Source: a bacterium HR33 (lineage in GTDB: Bacteria > Gemmatimonadota > Gemmatimonadetes > Gemmatimonadales > GWC2-71-9). Taken from it: DNA of 64,000 bases. The DNA lies in the NCBI GenBank assembly GCA_002923375.1, contig BEIJ01000002.1, positions 1 through 64,000 on the forward strand, written 5' to 3'. Within the stretch, counting starts at the first letter, position 1. Each line of letters begins with the position of its first letter. The notes below the pieces were generated by a model. It was not told where the DNA came from, ran no database searches, and worked only from the letters and a program-made list of their open reading frames with translations. The translations under genes and the position numbers were made by a program. Positions 42,357 through 49,267 of this stretch are shown here, one piece after another.

Positions 42357-43208
42357 TCACGGCCCCCTCTTGGCGGCGACCAACACCAGCAGCAACAGCG
42401 GCAGGTAAACCACCGAGCCGGCGAAGAGGCGACGGGCGGCGCGCTCGGTTGGGTTGGCCCACAGCGAAAGGCTTCCGCCGAACAGTAGGATACCTAGGGG
42501 AATAGCGGCCCACAGGTAGAGAATCCGGCTGAGTCCCACCAGACCGGGTAGGAGGCTGGCCGTAAGCAGGGCTCCCGAGATGGCGGTGCAGTAAGCTCCT
42601 ATGCGGCGGCCGCCGGGATCGGTTGCGCCCAAGGTCCTGAGGCCGGCGGCACGGTAGTCGGAGCGACACAGCCAGTCAAGGGCCCAGAAGTGAGGCAGCT
42701 GCCACAGGAAGAGGATGGCGAAGAGCGTCCAGGCTTCGGTATCGATGGCACCCCGCGCCGCAGTCCAACCCCCCAAAATCGGAAGAGCGCCCGGTATCGA
42801 TCCGGCTATGGTGGCGAGCCAGGTTGTTCGCTTGAGCGGGGTGTAAACGGCTACGTAGAGGAGCAGGGTGAGAAAGGCGAGCCCCGCGGTTATTAGGTTC
42901 ACCGTCGCCGCCAGGTAGGAAATTCCGGCTGCGGATATGAGCGTGGCGAAGGCGAAGGCCCGCGGCGGGTGGATCGAGCCCGAGGGCAGGGGCCGGTTGC
43001 GCGTCCGGCGCATTTTGCCGTCGATCTCTCTTTCGAGCCACTGGTTGAAAGCGTTGGTGCCGCCGCTGGCCAGGGCGGTCCCGATGAGCGTATGCAAGAG
43101 GAGCTCCAGGCTGGCCGGTTGTTCGGAGCCCAGGTAGAAGCCGGCGGCCGCGGTAAGCAGTACGAGCAGGGTGATCCGGGGCTTGGCGAGCTGGAAATAG
43201 GCGAGCAT
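42357..43208 (-). CDS. ctaB: Protoheme IX farnesyltransferase (heme O synthase)
   Basis: 283 aa from ATG 43208; an in-frame GTG at 43226 overlapping the SCO stop is an alternative. It belongs to the UbiA family: polytopic, with the first aspartate-rich motif in NAFNQWLEREIDGKMRRTRNRPL and YVAVYTPLKRTTWLATIAGS, and a second loop region with GALPILGGWTAARG and LFLWQLPHFWALDWL. It farnesylates heme B to heme O, the cofactor of many heme-copper enzymes. It closes the operon that encodes such an enzyme, so it supplies heme O (or A, if CtaA is elsewhere) to it. Confidence 0.95.
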   Translation of the reverse strand: MLAYFQLAKPRITLLVLLTAAAGFYLGSEQPASLELLLHTLIGTALASGGTNAFNQWLEREIDGKMRRTRNRPLPSGSIHPPRAFAFATLISAAGISYLAATVNLITAGLAFLTLLLYVAVYTPLKRTTWLATIAGSIPGALPILGGWTAARGAIDTEAWTLFAILFLWQLPHFWALDWLCRSDYRAAGLRTLGATDPGGRRIGAYCTAISGALLTASLLPGLVGLSRILYLWAAIPLGILLFGGSLSLWANPTERAARRLFAGSVVYLPLLLLVLVAAKRGP

Positions 43209-43225
43209 CCTCGCGCCGTCTGGCA

Positions 43226-44101
43226 CTAAAGTTTCTCGAGCAGTTCCGCCGGATCGAAAGCGGCACCGGTCAGCGCGTAGGCTATCCTGCCCTCGCGATC
43301 TATCAGGAATGTCAAAACGGGATGAGTGATCTCCCCGGTCCTGGGATCTCGGTTTCTCGGGACACCCCACGCCTCCAGCGCGGCTAGAACCTCGGCGGTG
43401 CCTCCGCTCAGCAGGTATTCGTCGTGCTCCAGCCCCCAGAAGCGGGCGATCGCCGGCAGGCGCTCCGGGGTGTCCCGTTCGGGATCCAGGGTTACGATGA
43501 GCAGCGCGGGTTTTGCGCCCCGGTGTTCCCGCCTCGCCCGGATGGCGTTGCGCACTATCAGCGGGCATACCGTGGCACAATGGGCGTAGGCGAAGGTGAG
43601 TATAACGGGCCGGCCCGAGAGCTGTTCGAGGCTGAAGCGCGCGCCGTGCTGGTCCACCAAATCCAGGGAGGGAGCCTCCCGGTCCAGTCTGGGGTAGTCG
43701 AAGTTGGCCGGCGGCGCGGTTGCCACCTCCGCCGGGGAGGCTCCGGCGGAGGCGATCCGGAAGCCTGCCGCTCCGAGTCCCGCAATCAAGAACGCTGCGG
43801 AAAAAGAGACGGCGGCTCTGCCGGAGGCCAAGCGGAGCAGGTAGCGGAGCGCCTCCTCGAGCTCGTTTTTCCATCCGGCAAACAGGATGGCGAGCATCAA
43901 GGCCGGTTGGAGGGTGAGGACGATCCAGCCGGAGGCGTCCGGGAGCCCCGACGGAGTAGATCCGAAGCAGGCCACTTTGGCTCGGAGGAGCCAGGCGGGG
44001 ATCCGCTCCGGGGCCGGCCACAGCGCCAGGGCCCACATGCCTGCCGTGAGAACCAGGATAGCTCCCAGAGCGCCGAGGGCGAATCGGTGGCTTCCCCGCA
44101 T
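43226..44101 (-). CDS. SCO1/SenC-family copper chaperone with N-terminal membrane domain
   Basis: 291 aa from ATG 44101, behind GGCGG; a GTG at 44122 overlaps the preceding gene. Two to three N-terminal membrane helices (LGAILVLTAGMWALALWP, LTLQPALMLAILFAGW, AAVSFSAAFLIAGLGAAGF) precede the thioredoxin-like SCO domain with the copper-binding CxxxC (AHCATVCPL) and later His (ITHPVLTFLID). SCO proteins deliver copper to the CuA site of subunit II. The extra N-terminal helices are unusual; most SCO proteins have one anchor. Located in the same operon as CuA subunit II and ctaB. Confidence 0.9.
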   Translation of the reverse strand: MRGSHRFALGALGAILVLTAGMWALALWPAPERIPAWLLRAKVACFGSTPSGLPDASGWIVLTLQPALMLAILFAGWKNELEEALRYLLRLASGRAAVSFSAAFLIAGLGAAGFRIASAGASPAEVATAPPANFDYPRLDREAPSLDLVDQHGARFSLEQLSGRPVILTFAYAHCATVCPLIVRNAIRARREHRGAKPALLIVTLDPERDTPERLPAIARFWGLEHDEYLLSGGTAEVLAALEAWGVPRNRDPRTGEITHPVLTFLIDREGRIAYALTGAAFDPAELLEKL

Positions 44102-44111
44102 GGCTTTCCGC

Positions 44112-44300
44112 CTAGCCCACACGCCAGACGAAGGACAGCAGCTTCCAGTTCACGAAGTAGTACACCACGAACGCCGCCAGGAAAACCAGCACCAACACCA
44201 GCGTTCCCGGTGTCCGGTGTTCCTCCGGGGACTCCCCCGCTTTCTCGGGAAGCGGGCGGGGCGGGTTCACTATTCCCGGTGGAAGTCCTTCCTTTGCCAT
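44112..44300 (-). CDS. Small single-span subunit of the heme-copper enzyme
   Basis: 62 aa. The start ATG overlaps the subunit I stop by one base (TGATG). Residues 33-50 form one membrane helix (TLVLVLVFLAAFVVYYFVNW); the N-terminal third is polar and proline-rich. Size, position and layout fit an accessory subunit of B-family-type heme-copper enzymes. No catalytic residue is expected. Confidence 0.8.
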   Translation of the reverse strand: MAKEGLPPGIVNPPRPLPEKAGESPEEHRTPGTLVLVLVFLAAFVVYYFVNWKLLSFVWRVG

Positions 44301-45820
44301 CACGCCTTTACCTCCGCTTCCAGGGGTTTGCCGAAGAATACCGACCACACGGTTATGGCGATGTAGATCGCTCCTCCGGTGATCGCCAGAAGTCCTCCGA
44401 TCGCCATGGCGGTCATCACCAGATCCACTGCCGGCGAGAATTGGAAGTCGAAGGGCGCTTGGGCGAAGGAGATGTCGTAGTGCCGGCGGGGGACTCCGAA
44501 AGTTCCGGCGAAGGTCATGGCTACCGAGAAGATGAGCATGCCGGCCGCGAAGAGATAGGGTTGGATTCTCGCCAGGGGCCAGAAGGCGACCTTCTTGCGG
44601 AAGATCAGCGGGATCACGTAGTAGGTGAGCCCCATGAAGGCGAGGGTGGTGCCGGCTACGACGGTGGCGTGGAAGTGTCCGGGCACTCTGAGGGTGTTGT
44701 GGGCGATGATGTTGATCTGTTCGGTGCCGAAGGTGACGCCGGTGATTCCGCCCACGAATCCGAATATTATGATCGAGAAGATCAGAGCGCTGAAGCCCGG
44801 GTCTCCCCACGGAGCGCGGCGCAGCCACTCGAACAGTCCCTTGGTGTATCCCCGCAGTCGCTGTCCCAGTTCGATCCCGGCGGGGACGGTGAATCCGTGT
44901 ATCATGCTGGCGAGTACCGCCAGGTACATGGCGTAGCTGGTGTTCCAGACCTTCCAGGTGGGCGGGAGTCCGGGATCGACCAGCAGGTGGTGGGCTGCGG
45001 CCATGGAGATGAACAGCACGTACAGGGTGAAGGCGATTCTGCTGATCTTTTCGTTGATCACCACCGAACCTACGGTGAGGGCACCGAGGAGGTACCACAC
45101 CGCCACCATGGCGGCCACGTTGATCTGCTGCGAGGAGTGGCCGAGTCCCCACCAGACGAGGCGGTAGATCTGGGCGTCGACGTTTCCGATGCCCAAGGAC
45201 CAGAGGAAGGTGGGTATGTAGATGGCGGCGCCGTGTCCCAGGGTGATGACCGCTATGATCGCGGCGGTGGCGGCGCCGAAGGTGACCAGAGGTATCGAGC
45301 CGGTATAGGTGCGTTCCTTCTTGGCTACGATCAGGGTGGCGAAGAAGATCGCCACTACGAGCAGGGCGCCCACGGCAAAGAGGATCACGCCCAAGTAGAA
45401 CCAGGGGGTGGCTCTCAGGGGGACGTAGGAGGTAAACAGGACATCGGCCCTGCCGGTGAACATGGTCCACTCGACCACCAGGGCGCCCGCCACCATGAGC
45501 CAGAAGGAGAACCAGGCGAGCCGCGGCGCGGCGACTCTACTGTTGAGCAGGACCGCGCTGGCGAAATACAGGATCGCCATCTCGAAGAACAGGATGAAGA
45601 AGATCAGCATGTTCATCCCGTGGACCGTGAGCAGCCGGTAGAACCAGTCCGCCGGGAGGAGATGAACCACCTGCCAGCGGGTGAGCAGCAGGAGCAGCGC
45701 GGCGATCCCGCCGATCAGCAGCGCCACCACACCTACGACCGCATTGGCCTTTATGAGGCGGTCCGCTTGGGCGTGTACCTTGAGCCCCGTGGTGGGGCAG
45801 GTTCTGAAATCGGCGCTCAT
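44300..45820 (-). CDS. Heme-copper oxidoreductase subunit I, probable eNOR-type NO reductase
   Basis: 506 aa from ATG 45820, behind GGAGGAGG. About 13 membrane helices. Ligands are present: low-spin heme His67 (LLTVHGMNM) and His384, high-spin heme His382 (GHFHATVV), and CuB His228, His277 and His278 (AAAHHLLVDP). In oxygen reductases the CuB His of helix VI is followed four residues later by the cross-linked Tyr (HPxVY); here it reads HSSQQ, with Gln232 at that place. Loss of the Tyr is a feature of NO-reducing family members. Combined with CuA, SCO and ctaB, this best fits the eNOR type, not a ba3 oxidase. NO reduction is inferred, not shown. Confidence 0.8.
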   Translation of the reverse strand: MSADFRTCPTTGLKVHAQADRLIKANAVVGVVALLIGGIAALLLLLTRWQVVHLLPADWFYRLLTVHGMNMLIFFILFFEMAILYFASAVLLNSRVAAPRLAWFSFWLMVAGALVVEWTMFTGRADVLFTSYVPLRATPWFYLGVILFAVGALLVVAIFFATLIVAKKERTYTGSIPLVTFGAATAAIIAVITLGHGAAIYIPTFLWSLGIGNVDAQIYRLVWWGLGHSSQQINVAAMVAVWYLLGALTVGSVVINEKISRIAFTLYVLFISMAAAHHLLVDPGLPPTWKVWNTSYAMYLAVLASMIHGFTVPAGIELGQRLRGYTKGLFEWLRRAPWGDPGFSALIFSIIIFGFVGGITGVTFGTEQINIIAHNTLRVPGHFHATVVAGTTLAFMGLTYYVIPLIFRKKVAFWPLARIQPYLFAAGMLIFSVAMTFAGTFGVPRRHYDISFAQAPFDFQFSPAVDLVMTAMAIGGLLAITGGAIYIAITVWSVFFGKPLEAEVKA

Positions 45821-46410
45821 AGGTTGCCTCCTCCGATAGCGGCCCCGCTGGAAGCCCCCGCCGCGGCGGGTTCCGATTCGTCCACCACGATGACCCGGCC
45901 GATCATCAGGTGATGTCCGATGCCGCAGAACTCGTTGCACACTATGCGGAAGTCACCCGCTTCGGTGGGCGTGATGCGCAGGCCGTAGTCGTAGCCGGGG
46001 ACTACCTGAAAGTTGATGTTGAAGGGAAGGAGCGAGAACCCGTGGTTTACGTCGAAAGAAGAGAGGTGCAGCGTGTACTGGGCTCCCTTTCTCAATCTCA
46101 GAACGGGCTGCCAACTCCACATCATACCCATGAGGTAGATGTCGCTTCCCGGCGGCGGCTCCACGACCGGTATCCCGTTTTCGGTGCCCACCTGATAGGT
46201 GCGAATGAACTCTTGGGTCCGCGCCATGAACGCCTGGGGATCGACCTTGGATCTTATTCCTGACGGGTTCTGCCCGCCGCGCAGGTGCCACAGGGGCATC
46301 ATGGCGAAGAGGACCAGACACCAGGCGAAGGCGATTCCGACCCAGAGCTTCTCGCCGCCTCGAACCGGCTTCCACCAGACCCCCTGAGGAGACTGAATTC
46401 CGGTGTGCAT
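45817..46410 (-). CDS. CuA-containing subunit II of the heme-copper enzyme
   Basis: 197 aa from ATG 46410, behind AAGGAGG. One membrane helix (KLWVGIAFAWCLVLFAMMPL, residues 21-40) anchors a cupredoxin domain. All CuA ligands are there: His123 (DVNHGFSL), Cys158, Glu160, Cys162, His166 and Met169 (CNEFCGIGHHLMIG). It accepts electrons from a periplasmic donor and passes them to subunit I. The stop overlaps the subunit I start (ATGA). A Gly/Ala/Ser-rich tail ends the protein. CuA in an NO reductase is unusual and points to eNOR rather than cNOR or qNOR. Confidence 0.9.
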   Translation of the reverse strand: MHTGIQSPQGVWWKPVRGGEKLWVGIAFAWCLVLFAMMPLWHLRGGQNPSGIRSKVDPQAFMARTQEFIRTYQVGTENGIPVVEPPPGSDIYLMGMMWSWQPVLRLRKGAQYTLHLSSFDVNHGFSLLPFNINFQVVPGYDYGLRITPTEAGDFRIVCNEFCGIGHHLMIGRVIVVDESEPAAAGASSGAAIGGGNL

Positions 46411-46421
46411 GGCGTCCTCCT

Positions 46422-46577
46422 TCAGGGAAGGGTGGCCTGCGGGAGAGAGATGACCTCCCACAGTCCCCAGGCGGTGTAGAACAGGACCATGACAGCGATC
46501 CCGGCCAAGAGCAGCAACAAGACGTTGTCCAACAGGCGTTGACCCAGGGGAACCCGATCGCGTTGGGATTCTTCCAT
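46422..46577 (-). CDS. Small single-span membrane subunit, 51 aa
   Basis: ATG 46577 follows GGAGG at seven bases. Charged N-terminus (MEESQRDRVPLGQRLLDN), then one membrane helix (VLLLLLAGIAVMVLFYTAWG). It is 11 bases ahead of subunit II and is the first structural gene of the operon. It resembles the small IIa-type subunits of B-family oxidases in size and topology only. Confidence 0.75.
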   Translation of the reverse strand: MEESQRDRVPLGQRLLDNVLLLLLAGIAVMVLFYTAWGLWEVISLPQATLP

Positions 46578-46608
46578 GACTGCGCCTCCGCGTGATAGCC
46601 CTTTCAAC

Positions 46609-47010
46609 TCAGCCGCGCGCCAGCAAATCTTTCACCGTCGTTTGCCGGAAGAATTGGGCGATCTGATCCGCCAGCACCTTCCAGCGCCGGTGGGCGGCGC
46701 AGGCGTTGTGATCGCTGCACTCCTTGCGCCCCAAGAGACACCGCCTCCGCTCCCGTATCCGGTCGAAACCCTCCACCACGCGCAGCAGGGTGAGGCGCCC
46801 CGGCGAGACCGCCAGGTCGAACCCGCCGTTCCGCCCCCGGCTGGAGCGGAGGACGCCGAGCCTTGCGAGATGGTGAAGGATCTTGGCCAAATAGTTGGGG
46901 GGGACGCGCAGAGCCGCGGCCAGCTCGCCCGCCCTCATGGGACATCTCTCGGGGTGCTGGGCCAGAAACAAGACCGCCCGCAGCGCGTATTCCGCAGTGC
47001 TGGAGAGCAC
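46609..47010 (-). CDS. Rrf2-family regulator, NsrR-like (NO-sensing candidate)
   Basis: 133 aa from GTG 47010, which has AAGGAG at a good distance; another GTG lies two codons earlier. Rrf2 winged-helix start LSSTAEYALRAVLFLAQHP, recognition part PPNYLAKILHHLARLGVL and wing SSRGRNGGFDLAVSP. Three cysteines (91, 98, 104: CLLGRKECSDHNAC) form the Fe-S ligand set typical of IscR/NsrR. It lies just upstream of the heme-copper operon on the same strand and faces a palindrome at 47052-47078. NO sensing is inferred from this context; IscR-like sensing of Fe-S status is the alternative. Confidence 0.85.
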   Translation of the reverse strand: MLSSTAEYALRAVLFLAQHPERCPMRAGELAAALRVPPNYLAKILHHLARLGVLRSSRGRNGGFDLAVSPGRLTLLRVVEGFDRIRERRRCLLGRKECSDHNACAAHRRWKVLADQIAQFFRQTTVKDLLARG

Positions 47011-47051
47011 CGTCACGCTCCTTTCTGCGGGAAAATGATGTTATTCCGATG

Positions 47052-47078
47052 TTAATGTCCGAATAAGTTCGGCATTAA
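47052..47078. promoter_or_regulatory. Palindromic operator between rrf2-like gene and the cytochrome b fusion
   Basis: TTAATG-T-CCGAA-TAAG-TTCGG-CATTAA: near-perfect inverted repeat (one extra base in the left arm). A direct repeat GATGTTA occurs at 47037-47043 and 47048-47054, eleven bases apart, i.e. one helical turn. The site lies in the only intergenic space between divergent units and suits control of both by the Rrf2-like protein. Confidence 0.55.
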
Positions 47079-47132
47079 AGTTTTTTCATGAACCTCCCCT
47101 GCAATTCCCGAGTGGTTTAAACTGGCGGCCTG

Positions 47133-48710
47133 ATGGACGTCGCCCGGCGACTCGAGCGCGCGGCCCGGCGGATACTGGAACCGGCGGACGCGTTCATGAA
47201 CCGGCTGTACGGCTGGCGGTACAACCCCATCTACCACAGCGGGGCCCTGGCCCTGGCGCTCCTCGCCGTGGTGCTGATCACCGGGATATACCTGTTGTTT
47301 TTCTACCGCGTCGGAGCGCCGTACGAGTCGGTAGCCAGGATCGAAGGACAGGCCTGGCTGGGCCGCTGGATGAGGGCGCTGCACCGCTACGCTTCGGATG
47401 CCGCGGTGGCCGCCACCGCACTCCACCTCCTGCGCATGTTCGCCCAAGGCCGCAGCTTCGGGCCCCGCACTCTGGCCTGGCTGTCGGGCCTTTTGATGCT
47501 GTTCGTGATCTTCGTCGCCGGGTGGACCGGGTACGTAATGGTCTGGGATACGGCGGGCCTGATCCTGGCGCGGGAAGGAGCGCGGCTTTTCGACGCCCTG
47601 CCGCTTTTCGCCGAACCCATAGGCAGAACGTTCGTGGGCGAGCGCGCACTGCCGGGCGCTTTCTTTTTCTTGAATCTCTTCCTCCACGTGGCGCTCCCGG
47701 TGGGACTCGGCCTATTGCTGTGGGTCCACGTCTCCCGAGTCGCCAGACCCAACCTCCTGCCGCCGAAAAAGCTGATGTGGGGAGCGATCGGACTTTTGTT
47801 CGCCTGCTCCCTTTTCTGGCCCGCCCCGCTGGCGCCGCCGGCCGACCCGCTTCAGGTGCCGGACCGGGCACCCCTCGACGCTTTCTTTGCTTTCTGGTTG
47901 CCGCTTTCGAGGGCGCTTCCCGCCGGAGTGGTGTGGGCGCTCGGAGGGCTGCTGGTAGCGGCTGTGGCACTGGTTCCCTGGTGGACGCGGCCCGCCGCGC
48001 CGCTCAAACCGCGCCCGTCCGTGGTGAACCAGCGACTGTGCACCGGCTGCGAGCAGTGTTATCTCGACTGCCCCTACGAGGCGATAACCATGGAAGCGGG
48101 CCTCGAGCGGGACCATCCGGTGGCCCGAGTGCACCCCAACCTTTGCGTGAGCTGCGGAATCTGCGCCGGCTCCTGCGCGCCGATGGGCGTGGGCCCCCCT
48201 GAGCGGACGGGACGCGACCAGCTCGCCGAAGTCAAAGCTCTCCTCGCAGCCCGCCGCCCCACGGGCCGGGAGCTGGTGGTAATCGCCTGCCGCCACGCCG
48301 CCGGAGGGCTGGCCGACCGCGTCCCACCGCTTGAGGTGCGGATACTCGCCGCCGAGTGCGCCGGGAGCGTCCACACCTCGGTGGTGGAATACCTGGTAAG
48401 GGCCGGAGTGGGCGGCGTGCTGATCCTCTCGTGTCCTCCCCGGGACTGCTGGCACCGGGAAGGCCCCAAGTGGCTGGAACAGAGGTTGTTCCACGGAAGG
48501 GAGGCGGAACTGAAAGAGCGGGTGGACCGCCGAAGGGTGCATCTGGCGTACGCGGGATACGCCGAGCGGCGAGCAGCCTTGCGCGCCGTGGAGGAAGCCC
48601 TGGGCAAGATCGCGGCGCTGGAAGTAGCTGCGGGCGAGACCGCAATAACGCTGGACGAGGAGTGCGAGCCGGCGTCCGAACCGGCGTCCGAAGGGGTCAA
48701 CCGCACATGA
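47133..48710 (+). CDS. Fusion: di-haem cytochrome b, two [4Fe-4S], MvhD-like domain
   Basis: 525 aa. Residues 1-210 are a cytochrome b N-terminal domain with two bis-His haem pairs: His84/His98 and His185/His199, each 13 residues apart. After further membrane helices (about 212-285) come two ferredoxin-type sites (C303, C306, C309, C313; C338, C341, C344, C348), then an MvhD/hydrogenase iron-sulphur-subunit-like domain with C386, C409, C434 and C439 (ILSCPPRDCWHREG). The C-terminus is helical with a duplicated PASE. It should carry electrons between a quinone pool and a cytoplasmic partner. It is divergent from the NO-reductase operon and overlaps the next gene (ATGA). I know no characterised protein with this exact fusion. 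Confidence 0.85.
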   Translation: MDVARRLERAARRILEPADAFMNRLYGWRYNPIYHSGALALALLAVVLITGIYLLFFYRVGAPYESVARIEGQAWLGRWMRALHRYASDAAVAATALHLLRMFAQGRSFGPRTLAWLSGLLMLFVIFVAGWTGYVMVWDTAGLILAREGARLFDALPLFAEPIGRTFVGERALPGAFFFLNLFLHVALPVGLGLLLWVHVSRVARPNLLPPKKLMWGAIGLLFACSLFWPAPLAPPADPLQVPDRAPLDAFFAFWLPLSRALPAGVVWALGGLLVAAVALVPWWTRPAAPLKPRPSVVNQRLCTGCEQCYLDCPYEAITMEAGLERDHPVARVHPNLCVSCGICAGSCAPMGVGPPERTGRDQLAEVKALLAARRPTGRELVVIACRHAAGGLADRVPPLEVRILAAECAGSVHTSVVEYLVRAGVGGVLILSCPPRDCWHREGPKWLEQRLFHGREAELKERVDRRRVHLAYAGYAERRAALRAVEEALGKIAALEVAAGETAITLDEECEPASEPASEGVNRT

Positions 48711-49252
48711 GCGCTGCGGCTCGGCGCCTAGTGTCCCTGTTCGCAGCCGCGGCCGCCACCTTCGGTGTCGCCGCTCTTTCGAGAGTGCCGTATCCGCCGG
48801 CGCGGCCGGAGCACGCGGCGATCCGGCTGGCCTGGCGGGCCCCGGGGCAGCGGATGGAACAGTGCCGCCGGGCTACCGAGGAAGAATTGGAGCGGCTGCC
48901 GGTCCACATGCGCCGCGAGGAAATCTGCGAGCAACACATCTTTCCTTATAGGTTGGAGCTTTTGCTGGACGATTCCCTGGTTCTGGCTCGCACCATAAGG
49001 GCGGCCGGCGCCCACCGCGACCGGCCTCTCTATGTCTACGAGGAGATCGAGCTGGACCCCGGCCGTTACAAGGTGACGGTGCGCTTTAGCCGCGAAATGC
49101 CCGAGGGCGCGTTGCGGGGCCGCATAGAGGGAGACTTTCCCGAGGAGCTCCGCCTGGAGCAGGAGGCAGACCTCGGCCCCCGGGCCGTTGCGCTGGTGAC
49201 GTACGATCCAGAGACCCGGCGTCTAGTAATAGGCGGAAATATCGGACAGTAG
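48707..49252 (+). CDS. Unknown protein, 181 aa, co-transcribed with the cytochrome b fusion
   Basis: The ATG overlaps the preceding stop (ATGA), so translation is coupled. An N-terminal hydrophobic stretch (LVSLFAAAAATFGVAAL) acts as an anchor or signal. The rest is polar: MEQCRRATEEELERLPVHMR, EEICEQHIFPYRLELLL, then a beta-rich half with VTVRFSREMPEGALRG and VALVTYDPETRRLVIGG. Two cysteines (CRRAT, EICEQ) could bind a cofactor. I recognise no family. Coupling suggests a partner of the fusion protein outside or at the membrane. Confidence 0.7.
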   Translation: MSAAARRLVSLFAAAAATFGVAALSRVPYPPARPEHAAIRLAWRAPGQRMEQCRRATEEELERLPVHMRREEICEQHIFPYRLELLLDDSLVLARTIRAAGAHRDRPLYVYEEIELDPGRYKVTVRFSREMPEGALRGRIEGDFPEELRLEQEADLGPRAVALVTYDPETRRLVIGGNIGQ

Positions 49253-49267
49253 GGCGGCGCTTTCGCT

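Noticed and set aside
43424-45913. An 829-codon open frame antisense to the heme-copper subunit I gene
   Set aside because: Glu/Gly/His-rich shadow without structure; the minus-strand genes have clear ligands and ribosome-binding sites.
44300-46410. Annotation as a standard ba3-type cytochrome c oxidase
   Set aside because: The helix VI Tyr of oxygen reductases is missing (HSSQQ), so O2 reduction should not be assumed.
48661-48700. A repeat of GGCGTCCGAACC near the end of the fusion gene
   Set aside because: Only two short copies inside a coding tail; no sign of a regulatory or mobile function.
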